A stretch of DNA of 64,000 bases from Agrococcus jejuensis (GCF_900099705.1 NZ_LT629695.1:1054001-1118000); one strand, 5' to 3'; numbered from the stretch's first letter, positions 46,801 to 57,695 are shown. Notes: generated by a model from the sequence alone, not told the origin. Translations and numbers: made by a program.

Positions 46801-49800
46801 TACTCCCCCGGCTCGTCGGGCGAGGTGAAGTCGACCGTGCTGCGGTCCTCGTCGATGCGCACGGGCTCGAGGGCGTCGGAGATGTCGGAGAGGCCATCCT
46901 CCTCGAGGGTCAGGGGATCGCCGTCGGGGTCGAAGTCGTTCGCGAGGACAGGCACGGCGATCGCGCGCCCGGGTTGCACGAGCACCTGGTCGGTCTCGGC
47001 GAACGGAGCCTGGTTCACGTCGGGCGGCGGCGCGATGCCCACGCGCACGGCGCCCGTCGCCTCGACGCCGAAGCGGTCGCGCACCCGATAGGTGAACGAG
47101 ACGGTGCCGGAGGTGCCTTCGTACGCCTCGTAGACGAAGAAGCCGTCGCCGGTCTCGACGATGCGGCCCGCATCGGGGGCGTCGTCGTACTCGACGAGCT
47201 CGACGCCGTCGCCGTCGGGGTCGATGCCGTCGAGCGGGATCGGGATCGAGACCCTGTTGCCCGCGACGACGCGCGACTCGACCGTCTGCGCGACGGGCGG
47301 ATCGTTGCCCGCGTCGCGGCGCACGACCGTCACGTCGATCGCAGCCGTCGCGAATCCGCCGTTCTCGACGCCGACCTCGTAGACGAGGCGCACGGATGAG
47401 GGTCCACCGACCGGCACGAAGAGTCGCACGGTGTCGCCGTCGACGAAGGCGCAGCCCTCCGCCTCCTCGCCGACGACGTCGCAGCCATCGTCGTTCGACG
47501 CGAACGTCGTCTCCACGAGCTCGTCGGAGAGCGTGAGCTCGAGGTTGTCGGGGCTGAAGTCGTTGGCCAGCACCGGGATGGTCACGAAGTCGCCCTCGCG
47601 CACCGTCGCCGTGTCCGCCACGGCGGTCGGCGGCCGCGGCTGCTCGGGCGGCGCGACCGGGATCACGATGACCTGCCCCGTCTCGGTGTATCTGCCGTTC
47701 GAGACCGTGTAGGTGATCGTGGCCTCGTCGACGATGCCCTGCGTGTCGACGAGGCGCAGGACACGACGTTCGAGGAGCTGCGCCGACACCGGGACGCCGT
47801 TCGCCGTCACCGACTGCACCACCAGCACGCCACCCGACGGGTCGACGTCGTTCGCGAGCAGGTCGACGAGCGTCTGTCCGCCCTGCGGCAGCAGCGCGAT
47901 GTCACGCACCGCCACGGGCCGCGCCTCGTCGTCCGCCTCGCGGATGTCGACGCGGATGCGTCCGTTCGCCGACGCCGCGCCCGCGGAGATGAGGTAGTTC
48001 AGGTAGTAGGTGCCAGGCGTCTCGCCCGTGACCGTCACGATGCCGGTCTCGCGATCCCACGAGCCCGTGATCCGCGGCTCGGCCTCGAACGCCACCTGCG
48101 CGAGGCGAGCATCCTGCGGGCCCGGCACGTAGTCGTTCGCGAGCGGCTCGAACGACGCCTCCTGCCCGACGGTCGTCGAGACGAAGTCGGCGTTCGCGAC
48201 GACGGGCGCCGTGTTGCGCTCCATGACCGTGACGGAGATCGTGCCCGAGGCCGACGCACCGCGCGCATCGACGATCGTGATGTCGATGCTCGTCACGCCC
48301 GGAGAGCCGGTCGCCGTATACAGGATGCGGCCGGCCGGGCTCGCCTCGATCTGGTCGCCGCTCGGACTCGTGGCCGACTCCAGGTAGAAGTCGTCGCCGT
48401 CGGGATCGAACCATCCCTGCAGGCCCGAGTATTCGAAGCGCGCGGTCTGCTCGATCGTGAAGGACTGGTCGAACAGCGGCTCGGGCGGGCTGTTCTCGTC
48501 CGGGGCGCGCACGGTCACGACGACCGTCGCCGTGTCGGTGCCGCCGCGGCCGTCGTCGACCTCGTACTGGAAGGTGATGAGACGCTCCGAGAACGACGCG
48601 GGGATCTCGATCTGCAGCTGCGAGTCGTTCGCGATCGGCGACACCGTGACGCCCGAGGGCAGGTCGGAGACCACGCGCGCCGTGAGCACGTCGCCGTCCT
48701 GGTCGGAGTCGTTCGCGAGCACCGGCAGGATCGTCGCGCGCCCCGGGCGAGCACCCAGCTCGTCGTCGGTCGCGACCGGCGCGTGGTTCTCCTCCGACGG
48801 CGGCGGCGTCGTCTGCTGCAGGATGTCCTCGAGCGACTCGTCCTGCTCCTCCGACTCCTCCTCCGACGGCGGCGGCACGAGATCGTCCCAATTGTCGACG
48901 AGCACGACCTGATCGGTCACGAGCCACGACTGCCCCGACTCGAACTGGTTCAGCACGACCATGCCGCGATTCACGCGGAACACGGCCGGCCCCTCGAGCC
49001 CGTCGATCGCCTCCTCCGCATTGCGCGACGAGTCCTGGCACGACCGCACGAACTGACCGTTCGACGGGAAGGCCGCGTACAGGCAGCCGCCGAGCTGCAC
49101 GGGCGCCACCACCTCGCCACCCTCCGCGCCGATCGACTGCTGCGCGAGCTCTCCCACGCCCAATGGCTGCCGCAGCAGCAGCTCGCTCGTCGCGAGCACC
49201 ACCGACGACGCACCATCGCCCACCTGCTGCAGCCTGGCATCCTCGGGCACGTCGACCGTGCGACCAGGCAGGAACAACCGTTCGCCACCGAGCGCCACGG
49301 CCTGGTCCCCGACCAGCGTCAGCGCGACGTCGTCGACGTCGCCGAGACCGTCGCGAGCCTGCGTCGTCGGGTCCTCGAAGCCGCCACCGTCGGCCACCTG
49401 CCATTGCAGCACCGCGCCCTGCGCGGGCGATGCGATGGCGACGCTGCCGTCGTAGCCGACGGCGACCGCGGCGTCGTCGCCGACCTCGGCGAGCGGCTCG
49501 ACCTCCTCCGCATCGAACGCGCCGACCTGCGTCACCGGCATCGCCCAGAGCCGACCGTCGGGATCGAGGATCGCGACGGTGCCGCCTCGCTGCTGCACCT
49601 GCACGTCGGAGGCGAGCGGCACGCTGGCGCCGAGCGTCATCGTCGCGGGATCGATCTGGATGAGCGTGCCGTCCCCGTCGCGCAGGAACACGTTCGCGCC
49701 GTCCTGCAGCACGTCGAACGACGTCGAGCCCGACGGCGCGTAGACGTGCCCGTCGAGCTCCTGCGCCTGCACGTTGAGATGGCCAACCTCCGACGTCGAG

Positions 49801-49961
49801 GTGCGCGTGACCCACACGCCGCCGTCGTGCAGGTCGACGTCGGTCTGCGTGAAGCCCTCGTACGTGAATGCGAGCACGCCCAGCGCGATCGTGGCTGCCG
49901 ACACGATGGCGATGGATGCGGTCGCCTTGCGACGTCCCTTCATCCAGCGCAGCACGCCCAC
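43812..49961 (-). CDS. Giant surface protein with Ig-like and FN3 repeats, copy 1
   Basis: 2,049 aa, membrane anchored at the N-terminus (one helix ~14-33 after basic MKGRRK) with the rest outside. Residues ~35-370 resemble a beta-propeller with repeated Gly-Gly and Trp motifs ([12 protein letters not shown]). About ten cadherin/Ig-like repeats fill ~390-1470; each carries a version of PVLANDxDPDGD. About five FN3 modules follow (~1475-1940; e.g. [16 protein letters not shown]), then a Cys-bearing end domain ([13 protein letters not shown]). The start could be GTG 49961 (chosen: GAGGGG seven bases upstream) or ATG 49943. Tandem paralogue of the next gene, with its own 87-bp upstream gap. Likely a wall or adhesion structure. 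Confidence 0.88.
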   Translation of the reverse strand: MGVLRWMKGRRKATASIAIVSAATIALGVLAFTYEGFTQTDVDLHDGGVWVTRTSTSEVGHLNVQAQELDGHVYAPSGSTSFDVLQDGANVFLRDGDGTLIQIDPATMTLGASVPLASDVQVQQRGGTVAILDPDGRLWAMPVTQVGAFDAEEVEPLAEVGDDAAVAVGYDGSVAIASPAQGAVLQWQVADGGGFEDPTTQARDGLGDVDDVALTLVGDQAVALGGERLFLPGRTVDVPEDARLQQVGDGASSVVLATSELLLRQPLGVGELAQQSIGAEGGEVVAPVQLGGCLYAAFPSNGQFVRSCQDSSRNAEEAIDGLEGPAVFRVNRGMVVLNQFESGQSWLVTDQVVLVDNWDDLVPPPSEEESEEQDESLEDILQQTTPPPSEENHAPVATDDELGARPGRATILPVLANDSDQDGDVLTARVVSDLPSGVTVSPIANDSQLQIEIPASFSERLITFQYEVDDGRGGTDTATVVVTVRAPDENSPPEPLFDQSFTIEQTARFEYSGLQGWFDPDGDDFYLESATSPSGDQIEASPAGRILYTATGSPGVTSIDITIVDARGASASGTISVTVMERNTAPVVANADFVSTTVGQEASFEPLANDYVPGPQDARLAQVAFEAEPRITGSWDRETGIVTVTGETPGTYYLNYLISAGAASANGRIRVDIREADDEARPVAVRDIALLPQGGQTLVDLLANDVDPSGGVLVVQSVTANGVPVSAQLLERRVLRLVDTQGIVDEATITYTVSNGRYTETGQVIVIPVAPPEQPRPPTAVADTATVREGDFVTIPVLANDFSPDNLELTLSDELVETTFASNDDGCDVVGEEAEGCAFVDGDTVRLFVPVGGPSSVRLVYEVGVENGGFATAAIDVTVVRRDAGNDPPVAQTVESRVVAGNRVSIPIPLDGIDPDGDGVELVEYDDAPDAGRIVETGDGFFVYEAYEGTSGTVSFTYRVRDRFGVEATGAVRVGIAPPPDVNQAPFAETDQVLVQPGRAIAVPVLANDFDPDGDPLTLEEDGLSDISDALEPVRIDEDRSTVDFTSPDEPGEYSLQYRVSDGRGGATTGVVLVTVAEDAPLEPPIAVDDVVPAADVEAGVPIEVPVLDNDLDPDGSPDALEVTVLQGDGTEVDGAIRVTPSDEDFQVITYRVTDPDGETAQAFVFVPLARDPAPYLVSDAVVEVQSGISREFPLDEYVAVARNSPRITTADRVQATNENEDSLVVDVRTLQYTSELGYTGPATLSFEVTDGTDESDPDANTATLSIALYVRPSSAVPPQVNGAEIAVPQGETVEFDLTTATVDPDPDDIPNMRYDLVGGASDQVDADVVDQTFTLSAPVDANVGSSVSFTVEATDRHGNSAQGTFIATVVISNAPFAIPRDDAGEGTQGVAQSINVLANDFNPFEGQAPLQVVDVQVVSGVGEPSTDGSTVTVTPGADFSGVLTLRYTVRDATDTQQRERTAQVVLNVKGRPEAPIRPNVLSVGDQTVTLQWAAPAANGAPIQGYAVRSADGSFTQECGSTTCSLQGLVNNQTYQFQVVARNEVGESDPSPASADARPDVRPDPPGAPQATRGDTQLSVAWQTPANRGSAITQYLLQISPVPAGGQPTVVVPGGTTSYVWQGLANGTAYTFSVQAYNDAPEPSEWSPQSAPVTPAGPPFQVTGVSATRDQSIPGNVQVQVDWSPHANQANGAAITHYVVTASSGQTVQVNGADATRATFGAGTLPAGTGATVTFTVQAVNEVGPSQASAPSNGVRDATTPGAPRIDGVTEGDGFADIVMTAGSTNGARSEEVQYQVLIGGTPQGTVSSTGGRIPLQNRQNPYNISVRAVSTVQGITYTSEPSNTVQAAPYGPIGNPSAAARPAANGVTVSWSAPNANGRPVSVRIQINGGGWQNVGNQGSQTVPANGGQQVTVVVEATTGLPDGNGHGAQTTRADASARVPTISLTRGPVFPGCNGTCYEYELNWQNLTPGNYSYQCFNTGSGNGSGNPFNVPNPGTVRIGSASGSTHAGSNAEGNLCYSEFSGDAWMEIWGGPDNIDRIATPRRGWP

Positions 49962-50048
49962 TCGACCACCCCTCGCACGCTCGACTCGACGATCATGCCG
50001 TACCCGTCGGCGCGGGGCCTGGACGATGGCTGAGCCGTCAGCGACGCG

Positions 50049-53000
50049 CTAGGGCCAGGAGACCCGCGGAGATGTGAGGTTCACGTTGTCCGGCCCGCCC
50101 GTCAAGGTGAACCAGGCGTCACCCGGGTAGCCGTTGTAGCAGAGGCGGCTGCCGCTCTTCCGGTACTGCGTGCTGCCGTTCCCTGAACCGACGCTGATCG
50201 TGCCGGGGGTCGCGAACTCGCTCCCGCTTGCGGACTCGGTGTGGTGGCACTGGAACGTGTAGTCGCCAGGAGAGAGGTTCTCCCAATTGATCTGGAAGTA
50301 GTAGCAGGGGGCGTTGCACCCCTCGGGTCCAGCCGCGCTGTCGCCTCGCGTCAGTCGCACCGACGGATTCGCCCGCGCGGTGGCCGCGGCGCTCGTCTGC
50401 GTCGTCTGCGTGCCGTGCACGCCCTCGGCCTGCCCGGTCGACGCCCGCACCTGGATGCGCGTCTCGGTGCCCGCATTCGTCGGCACCGAGCGCGAGCCGG
50501 TGTTGGCGACGTTCTCCCACCCGCCGCCGTTGATGTTGATCTGCACCGACACGGGGCGGCCGTTGGCCGCCGGCGCACCCCACGAGACGTTCACGGTGTT
50601 CGTGCCTGCGGTCGCGTTCGCGCTCGGCGCCTGGATAGGCCCGTACGGGGCGGCCTGCACCGCATTCGATGGCGGCCCCGCGTAGGTGATGCCCTGCACC
50701 GTCGACACGGCGCGCACGGTGACGTTCGCGCCCGGCGCGTTCTGGTTCGCCACCGTCACGCGGCCGCCGGTCGCCGAGACGGTACCGCGCTGGGTGCCGT
50801 TGACGAAGACCTGGTATGCGACCTCCTCGGCGCGCGCACCGTTCGTCGGCCCCGGCTGCATCGTGATGTCGGCCCAGCCGTCGCCGTCGGAGACGCCCGT
50901 GATGGTCGGCGCGCCCGGCGTCGTCGCGTCGCGCACGCCGTTCGACTGCGCCGACGCCTGCGACGGCCCGACGTCGTTGACGGCTTGCACGGTGAACGTC
51001 AGCGTCGCTCCGGCGCCCGCAGGCAGCGAGCCTGCACCGAACGTCGCTCGCGTAGTCGTCGCGCCCGTGACGCTCAGCGGATCGCCGTACGCGGCGCCGT
51101 TCGAGTACGGCTGCACGAGATAGTTCGTGATCGCGGCGCCGTTCGACTGCGTCTCGTGCTGGGACCACGTGACGTGCACCTGCACGTTGCCGGGAATGGA
51201 CTGGTCGCGCTCGGCGGCGACGCCCGTGACCTGGAACGGCGGGCCGGCCGGCGTCACGGCGGCGCCCGCAGGGCTCCACTCGCTCGGCTCGGGGGCGTCG
51301 TTGTACGCCTGCACGCGGAACGAGTAGGCCGTGCCGTTCGTGAGCCCCTGCCACACGTAGCTCGTCGCGCCGCCGGGCACGATGACCGTCGGCTGGCCGC
51401 TCGCGGGCGGCGGGCTGATCTCGAGCAGGTACTGCGTGATCGCGGAGCCGCGGTTGCCGGGCGTCTGCCACGTCACCGACAGCTGCGTGTCGCCGCGCTC
51501 GGCACGCGGGGCAGCGGGCGGGTCGGGGCGCACGTCCGGGCGTGCGTCGGAGGACGTCGGCGACGGGTCCGACGAGCCGACCTCGTTCCTCGCGACGACC
51601 TGGAACTGGTACGTCTGGTCGTTCACGAGCCCCTGCAGCGTGCACGTCGTCGAGGTGCAGAGCTGGGTGAACGAGCCGTCGGCGCTCTGCACCGTGTAGT
51701 CCTGGATGGCCGCGCCGTTCGCCGCCGGGGCCGCCCACGCGAGCGTCACCGTCTGGTCGCCGACCGACAGCACGTTGGGGCGGATGGGGGCCTCGGGGCG
51801 TCCCTTCACGTTGAGCACGATCTGGCCGGTGCGCTCGCGCTGCGCGGTGTCCGTCGCGTCTCGCACGGTGTACTGCACCGTGAGCACGCCCGAGAAGTCG
51901 CCGCCGGGCGTCACGGTGACGGTCGAGCCGTCGGTCGACGCCTGACCCTGGCCGCCGACGACGACCGCGTTCGTGACGACGAGCGGCGCCTGGCCCTCGA
52001 AGGGGTTCCAGTCGTTCGCGAGCACGTTGACGTTCGACGCGATGCCCTGCACGGCCTCGCCCGCGTCGTCGCGCACGATCGCGAGCGGCTCGTTCGAGAT
52101 CACGACGGTCGCGACGACCGTGCCGGGCTCGCGGTTGCCGTGCCGGTCGATCACCTCGATCGAGTACGACACCGACGTGCCCACGTTCGCATCCACCGGC
52201 GCCGACAGCGAGATCACCTGGCCCGAGAGCTCGGCGTCGATCTGGTCGGACTGCCCGCCCACGAGCTCGTACTCCATCGACTCGAGGTCGCCGACGTCGG
52301 GGTCGCGCGTCGCGGTCGTGAGGTCGAAGTCGACCTGGCCGTTCTGCGGCACCGAGATCGCCGCGCCGCTGAACGTCGGCGCGACCGCCGACGACGGGCG
52401 CACGAGCAGCGCGATCGACAGCACGGCCGTCGTGCCGTTCGGGTCGGTCTCGCTCGTGCCGTCGGTGACCTCGAACGACAGCGTCGCGGGGCCCGTGTAG
52501 CCGAGCTCCGAGGTGTACTGCAGCGTGTCGACGTCGAGCACGAGCGGATCCTCGTTCTCGTTCGTCGCCTGCACGCGGTCGGCCGTCGTGATGCGCGGGC
52601 TGTTCTGCGACACCGTCACGTACTCGCTGAGCTCGAACTCGTACGAGATGCCCGACTGCACCTCGACGACGGCGTCGGAGGTCAGGCGAGGAGCGGGGTC
52701 GCGCGCGATCGGCACGAAGACGAACGCCTCGGCGGTCTCGCCGTCGGGGTCGGTCACGCGGTACGTGACGACCTGGAACTCCTCGTCCGACGGCGTGACA
52801 CGGATGCCGTCGGTCACGACGTCGCCGGGACCCTGCAGCACCGTGACCTCGAGGGCGTCGGGGCTGCCGTCGGGGTCGAGGTCGTTGTCGAGCACCGGCA
52901 CCGAGATGGGCTCGCCCGCCACGACGTCGGCAGCGGGCACGACGTCGTCGACGGCGACCGGTGCCTCGAGCGGCGCATCCTCGGCCACCGTGATCAGCAC

Positions 53001-56000
53001 GACGCCCTGCGCCTCGCCGCCACGGCCGTCGTCGATCGTGTAGCGCAGCTCGTACTCCCCCGGCGCCTCGGGCGCCGTGAAGTCGACCGTGTTGCGGTCC
53101 TCGTCGATCGTGACGTCGCCGAGCTCCTCCGAGGCGCCCTCGATGCCGTCGACCTGCAACGTGAGCGTGTCGCCGTCGGGGTCGGAGTCGTTCGCGAGCA
53201 CCGGCACGGCCACGGCACGGCCCGGCTGCACCGACACGGCGTCGGTCTCGGCGAACGGCACCTGGTTGATGTCGGGCGGCGGCGCGATGCCGATGACGAC
53301 GGCGGCCGTGGCCTCGATGCCCCACCGATCGCGCACGCGGTACGTGAACGACGTCGTTCCCGCCGTGCCCTCGTACGCCTCGTAGACGAAGAAGCCGTCG
53401 CCCACCTCGGTGACGCGGCCCGCGTCAGGCGCCTCGTCGTAGCCGACGAGCTCGACGCCGTCGCCATCGGGGTCGATGCCGTCGAGCGGGATCGGGATCG
53501 ACACGCGATTGCCCTCGACGACGCGCGCCTCGACGGTCTGCGCGATGGGCGGGTCGTTGCCGGCGTCGCGCGCGATGACCGTGACGTCGATCGGCGCCGA
53601 CGCCCGGTTGCCGAACTCGTCGGTGATCTCGTACACGACGCGCACCGACGACGGGCCGCCGACCGGCACGAACACGCGCACCTCGTCGCCATCGACGAAC
53701 GCGCAGCCCTCGACGTCCTCGCCCGTCGCGTCGCAGCCATCCGTGCCGCCGGCGAACGTCGTCTCGACGAGCTCGCTCGTCACCGTGAGCTCGAGCTCGT
53801 CGGGGCTGAAGTCGTTGTCGAGCACCGGGATCGACACGAAGTCGCCCTCGCGCACCGTCGCGGTGTCGGCCACCGCCGTCGGCGGCGTCGGCTGCGACGG
53901 CGGGGCCACGGGGATGATCACGACCTGGCCGGTCTCGGTGAACCGGCCGTTCGAGACCGTGTACGAGATCGTCGCCTCCGACGTGAGGCCCTGCGCGTCG
54001 ATGAGGCGCAGCACGCGCCGCTCGAGCAGCTGCGCCGTCACCGGCACGCCGTTCACCGTCACCGACTGCACCACGAGCACGCCGCCCGAGGGATCGACGT
54101 CGTTGGCCAGCAGGTCGACGAGCGTCTCGCCGCTCTGCGGCAGCAGCGCGATGTCGCGCACCGCGACGGGCCGTGCCTCGTCGTCGGCCTCGCGCACGTC
54201 GACGCGGATGCGCGAGCTCGCCGAGGCGGCACCGGCGGACACGAGGTACGGCAGGTAGTAGGTGCCCGGCGTGTCGCTCGAGAGCGTCGCGATGCCGGTC
54301 TCGTCGTCATGATCGCCCGTGATCTGCGGCGCCTGCTCCCACGAGACCTGCGCGAGGCGGGCATCCTGCGTGCCGGGCACGTAGTCGTTCGCGAGGGGCT
54401 CGATCGAGACCTCCTGCCCGACCGTCACCGATACGAAGTCGGCGTTCGCCGTGATCGGCGCCGTGTTGCGCTCCATCACGATCACGCCGATGCTGCCCGT
54501 CGCCGTGTCGCCGCGCGAGTCGGCCACGACGATGTCGACCGACGTCGGCCCCGGCGATCCCGTCGCCGTGTACAGGATGCGGCCCGAGGGATTCGACTCG
54601 ATCTGGTCGCCGGACGGGCTCGTGGCCGACTGCAGGTAGAAGTCGTCGCCGTCGGGGTCGTACCAGCCCTGCAGGCCCGGGTACTCGAACCGCGCGGTCT
54701 GCTCGATCTGGAACGACTGGTCGAACAGCGGCTCGGGCGGACTGTTCTCCTCCGGCGTGCGCACCGTCACGGTCACCGTCGCCGAGTCGGTGCCATCGCG
54801 GCCGTCGTCGACCTCGTACTGGAACGTGATCGTGCGCTCCGAGAACGAGGCGGGGATCTGGATCTGCAGCTGCGAGTCGTTCGCGATGGGCGAGACCGTG
54901 ACGCCCGAGGGCAGGTCGGAGGTGACGCGTGCCGTCAGCACGTCGCCGTCCTGGTCGGAGTCGTTCGCGAGCACCGGCAGGATCGTCGCGCGACCCGGTC
55001 GTGCACCGAGCTGGTCGTCGGTCGCGACCGGCGCGTGGTTCTCCTCGGTCGGCGGCGGCGTCGTCTGCTGCAGGATGTCCTCGAGCGACTCGTCCTGCTC
55101 CTCCGACTCCTCGTCCGACGGCGGCGGCACGAGGTCGTCCCAGTTGTCGACGAGCACGACCTGATCGGTCACGAGCCACGACTGGCCCGACTCGAACTGG
55201 TTCAGCACGACCATGCCGCGGTTCACGCGGAACACCGCAGCGCCCTCGAGGCCCTCGATCGCCTCCTCGGCGTTGCGCGACGCATCCTGGCAGGCACGCA
55301 CGAACTGGCCGCTCGACGGGTACGCCGCGTAGAGGCAGCCGCCGAGCTGCACGGGCGCGACGACCTCACCACCCTCGGCGCCGATCGACTGCTGCACGAG
55401 CTCGCCGACGCCGAGCGGCTGGCGCAGCAGCAGGTCGCTCGTCGCGAGCACGACCGTGGCTGCGGCGTCGCCGACCTGCTGCAGCACGGCGCCCTCGGGC
55501 ACGTCGACCGTGCGGCCGGGCAGGAACAGGCGCTCGCCCGCGAGCGCCACGGCCTCGTCGCCCACGAACGTCAGCGACACGTCGTCGGCGCCCTCGAGGC
55601 CCTCGCGGCCCTGCGTCGACGGCTCGTCGAAGCCGCCCTCGTCGGAGGGCTCCCAGACGAGCACGGCGCCCTGCTCGGGCGACGCGATGGCGACGCTGCC
55701 GTCGAGCGAGACCGAGAGGGCCGCGTCGGCGCCGACCTCGGCGATCGGGTCGAGGTCCTCGGGGTCGAACGCGTCCATCTCGGCGACGGGCATCGCCCAC
55801 AGCTCGCCGTCGGGCGACAGGATCGCGGCCGTGCCGCCCCGCTGCTGCACGTCGACGTCGGCGGCGAGCGGCACCGTGGCGCCGAGCGTCATCGTCGCCG
55901 GGTCGATCTGCAGCAGCGTGCCGTCGCCGTCGCGCAGGAACACGTTCGCGCCGTCCTGCAGCACGTCGAACGACGTCGAGCCCGACGGCGCGTAGACGTG

Positions 56001-56213
56001 GCCGTCGAGCTCCTGCGCCTGGACGTTGAGGTGGCCAACCTCGGAGGTCGAGGTGCGCGTGACCCACACACCGCCGTCGTGCAGGTCGACGTCGGTCTGC
56101 GTGAAGCCCTCGTACGTGAACGCGAGCACGCCCAGCGCGATCGTGGCTGCCGACACGATGGCGATGGATGCGGTCGTCTTGCGACGTCCCTTCATCCAGC
56201 GCAGCACGCCCAC
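50049..56213 (-). CDS. Giant surface protein with Ig-like and FN3 repeats, copy 2
   Basis: 2,054 aa, same order of parts as copy 1: membrane helix after MKGRRKTTAS, propeller-like region, Ig/cadherin-like repeats from ~392, FN3 modules from ~1472, and the Cys-bearing end (EGCNAPCYYFQINWENL) from ~1946. The first ~90 residues are almost identical between copies; the last ~100 differ most. GTG 56213 (V-G-V-L-R-W-M-K) is chosen because it matches copy 1 and has GGAGG four bases upstream; a longer frame exists. First gene of the long operon that ends with essC. No sortase motif is seen. Confidence 0.88.
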   Translation of the reverse strand: MGVLRWMKGRRKTTASIAIVSAATIALGVLAFTYEGFTQTDVDLHDGGVWVTRTSTSEVGHLNVQAQELDGHVYAPSGSTSFDVLQDGANVFLRDGDGTLLQIDPATMTLGATVPLAADVDVQQRGGTAAILSPDGELWAMPVAEMDAFDPEDLDPIAEVGADAALSVSLDGSVAIASPEQGAVLVWEPSDEGGFDEPSTQGREGLEGADDVSLTFVGDEAVALAGERLFLPGRTVDVPEGAVLQQVGDAAATVVLATSDLLLRQPLGVGELVQQSIGAEGGEVVAPVQLGGCLYAAYPSSGQFVRACQDASRNAEEAIEGLEGAAVFRVNRGMVVLNQFESGQSWLVTDQVVLVDNWDDLVPPPSDEESEEQDESLEDILQQTTPPPTEENHAPVATDDQLGARPGRATILPVLANDSDQDGDVLTARVTSDLPSGVTVSPIANDSQLQIQIPASFSERTITFQYEVDDGRDGTDSATVTVTVRTPEENSPPEPLFDQSFQIEQTARFEYPGLQGWYDPDGDDFYLQSATSPSGDQIESNPSGRILYTATGSPGPTSVDIVVADSRGDTATGSIGVIVMERNTAPITANADFVSVTVGQEVSIEPLANDYVPGTQDARLAQVSWEQAPQITGDHDDETGIATLSSDTPGTYYLPYLVSAGAASASSRIRVDVREADDEARPVAVRDIALLPQSGETLVDLLANDVDPSGGVLVVQSVTVNGVPVTAQLLERRVLRLIDAQGLTSEATISYTVSNGRFTETGQVVIIPVAPPSQPTPPTAVADTATVREGDFVSIPVLDNDFSPDELELTVTSELVETTFAGGTDGCDATGEDVEGCAFVDGDEVRVFVPVGGPSSVRVVYEITDEFGNRASAPIDVTVIARDAGNDPPIAQTVEARVVEGNRVSIPIPLDGIDPDGDGVELVGYDEAPDAGRVTEVGDGFFVYEAYEGTAGTTSFTYRVRDRWGIEATAAVVIGIAPPPDINQVPFAETDAVSVQPGRAVAVPVLANDSDPDGDTLTLQVDGIEGASEELGDVTIDEDRNTVDFTAPEAPGEYELRYTIDDGRGGEAQGVVLITVAEDAPLEAPVAVDDVVPAADVVAGEPISVPVLDNDLDPDGSPDALEVTVLQGPGDVVTDGIRVTPSDEEFQVVTYRVTDPDGETAEAFVFVPIARDPAPRLTSDAVVEVQSGISYEFELSEYVTVSQNSPRITTADRVQATNENEDPLVLDVDTLQYTSELGYTGPATLSFEVTDGTSETDPNGTTAVLSIALLVRPSSAVAPTFSGAAISVPQNGQVDFDLTTATRDPDVGDLESMEYELVGGQSDQIDAELSGQVISLSAPVDANVGTSVSYSIEVIDRHGNREPGTVVATVVISNEPLAIVRDDAGEAVQGIASNVNVLANDWNPFEGQAPLVVTNAVVVGGQGQASTDGSTVTVTPGGDFSGVLTVQYTVRDATDTAQRERTGQIVLNVKGRPEAPIRPNVLSVGDQTVTLAWAAPAANGAAIQDYTVQSADGSFTQLCTSTTCTLQGLVNDQTYQFQVVARNEVGSSDPSPTSSDARPDVRPDPPAAPRAERGDTQLSVTWQTPGNRGSAITQYLLEISPPPASGQPTVIVPGGATSYVWQGLTNGTAYSFRVQAYNDAPEPSEWSPAGAAVTPAGPPFQVTGVAAERDQSIPGNVQVHVTWSQHETQSNGAAITNYLVQPYSNGAAYGDPLSVTGATTTRATFGAGSLPAGAGATLTFTVQAVNDVGPSQASAQSNGVRDATTPGAPTITGVSDGDGWADITMQPGPTNGARAEEVAYQVFVNGTQRGTVSATGGRVTVANQNAPGANVTVRAVSTVQGITYAGPPSNAVQAAPYGPIQAPSANATAGTNTVNVSWGAPAANGRPVSVQININGGGWENVANTGSRSVPTNAGTETRIQVRASTGQAEGVHGTQTTQTSAAATARANPSVRLTRGDSAAGPEGCNAPCYYFQINWENLSPGDYTFQCHHTESASGSEFATPGTISVGSGNGSTQYRKSGSRLCYNGYPGDAWFTLTGGPDNVNLTSPRVSWP

Positions 56214-56301
56214 GACACCTCCGTCGACTCGGACCGACCCGACGATCATGCCCTAGCGGCGGTCCACCGTGCTGGACGGGCGCTGTGCCGTGCGCACGAC
56301 C

Positions 56302-56332
56302 GAGGCCCGGCGAGCATCGCTCGCCGGGCCTC
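56302..56332 (-). terminator. Terminator after the 414-aa membrane protein gene
   Basis: Perfect 13-bp stem GAGGCCCGGCGAG/CTCGCCGGGCCTC with a five-base loop, 15 bp past the stop of the upstream gene. It separates that gene from the Ig-like operon, which therefore needs its own promoter in 56214-56301. There the minus strand has GCTAGGGCATGAT, a possible -10 region, but I see no clear -35. Confidence 0.85.
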
Positions 56333-56347
56333 GTCTGCGTCCGCGCG

Positions 56348-57592
56348 TCAGGCGCGAGTCGCCTCGTACTCCTCGAGGCGACGCGCCTGCTCGGCCTCGT
56401 ACTCGTCGAGCGCCTCCTTGTTGCGGCGCTTCGCGCTGCGCCCGCGCCGCGCGACGATGCCGCCGAACCACACCGGCACCTCGCGGGCGACGAGGAACGT
56501 GACGATCGAGGTCGGTGCGACGAGCAGCAGCCCGAGCTCGGCGCCCGTGATGTCGACGAGGCCCATGACGTCCCACACGTTCGACTGCGTCTCGAGGAAC
56601 GAGCCTGCGACGTGCGCCGCGTACGCGAGCAGCGCCACGATGAAGCCGCCGAGCACGTGCGCCCACCAGCCCGCGCGGTTCACGATGAGCGTCACGAGCC
56701 AGTAGGCGACGAAGAACACCGCGACGGGCAGGATCCACGCCGGGCGCATCCAGAGCGCCTGCAGCTCGTCGGCCAGCACGAAGTCGCGCTCGAACAGGTA
56801 CGTGGCGAGCAGCATGAACGCACCCAGCAGGGCTGCGAACACGATCGTCGACAGCAGCGCGACGAGGAAGCCGACGCCACGGGCGCCGCGCTTGCGGGGC
56901 GGCGTCGGCGTCTCGACGAGCACGATGGGCGTGCCCGTGGCCGCCTGCCGTGCCGTCTCGTCGTCGACCGAGATCGATCCGAGACGCTCGGTGCGCTGCT
57001 CGGGCGCGACCGCCGGCGCCACCGCGGTCGGCTCGCCGACCTCGAACTGCGGCTCGCCCTGCTGCTCGGGCAGCAGCGCCGTCTGCGCCTGCGTCGGCGC
57101 CGGCTCCTCGGCAGCCGGCGTCGTCGGCATCGCCTGCGTCGCCTCGGGATCGGTGAGGCCCGCGAACGGTGCCGTGTCGGCGAGGTCGGGGCGCTGCTCG
57201 CCGCGCAGGCTCAGGCTCGGGCGACGCGGCTCGACGAGCTCGGGCGGCGCCTCGGGCGTCTGCTCGAGCGACGACTGCTCGACCTCGGCATCGTGCGACG
57301 GGCCGCGCAGCGACGACGGGGCGATGACGGTGGGCTCGATCTCGCCGCCGCCCGCCTCGTCCCACGAGCGCTGCCAGTCGTCGGACTCGTTCGCCGGCGC
57401 CTCGGGCTCCGTGGCGTGCGCAGGCGCGTCGCCCTGCGTCGGCAGCTGCTGCGTCGGCGCGTCGCCGTCGTCGACGAGCGGCTGGTGCGCGTCGTGGTCG
57501 GTCACCGACGTCGATGCGTCCTCGGCCGAGACGGTCGGCTGCACGCCGTCGTCGTCGCCGACCTGGCCGTCGCGGTTCGTCGTGTCGCTCAT
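56348..57592 (-). CDS. Membrane protein with long acidic N-terminal region
   Basis: 414 aa, no named family. Residues 1-~235 are disordered, rich in Glu, Pro, Ala, Thr and Gln; then a basic PPRKRGARG and four hydrophobic helices (e.g. FLVALLSTIVFAALLGAFML, ILPVAVFFVAYWLVTLIV, LGGFIVALLAYAAHVAG, LGLLLVAPTSIVTFLV); the last ~45 residues form a charged helix ending EAEQARRLEEYEATRA. ATG 57592 follows AAGGAG with six bases between. It lies between rpoC and the Ig-like operon with its own terminator, so a single-gene unit. Thr-rich acidic patches such as ATQAMPTTP could be kinase targets (guess). Confidence 0.8.
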   Translation of the reverse strand: MSDTTNRDGQVGDDDGVQPTVSAEDASTSVTDHDAHQPLVDDGDAPTQQLPTQGDAPAHATEPEAPANESDDWQRSWDEAGGGEIEPTVIAPSSLRGPSHDAEVEQSSLEQTPEAPPELVEPRRPSLSLRGEQRPDLADTAPFAGLTDPEATQAMPTTPAAEEPAPTQAQTALLPEQQGEPQFEVGEPTAVAPAVAPEQRTERLGSISVDDETARQAATGTPIVLVETPTPPRKRGARGVGFLVALLSTIVFAALLGAFMLLATYLFERDFVLADELQALWMRPAWILPVAVFFVAYWLVTLIVNRAGWWAHVLGGFIVALLAYAAHVAGSFLETQSNVWDVMGLVDITGAELGLLLVAPTSIVTFLVAREVPVWFGGIVARRGRSAKRRNKEALDEYEAEQARRLEEYEATRA

Positions 57593-57612
57593 GCGTCGCT
57601 CCTTGGCTTCCT

Positions 57613-57632
57613 CAGCGCAGCGCGCTGCGCTG
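57613..57632. promoter_or_regulatory. 20-bp perfect palindrome before the 414-aa gene
   Basis: CAGCGCAGCGCGCTGCGCTG is an exact palindrome 21-40 bp upstream of the start codon at 57592. It could be an operator or a leader hairpin. GC-rich DNA makes such palindromes more likely by chance, so the role is uncertain. Confidence 0.45.
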
Positions 57633-57695
57633 GTGGATGAGCCTAGCCAGGGGACACGCCGGGGCCGGGGAGGCACGCGGGCTCGCCCGGGAACG

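Noticed and set aside
50241..56705. A plus-strand open frame of about 2,150 codons opposite the second Ig-like gene
   Set aside because: Same kind of GC-driven shadow; the minus strand has coherent Ig and FN3 repeats with a signal anchor.
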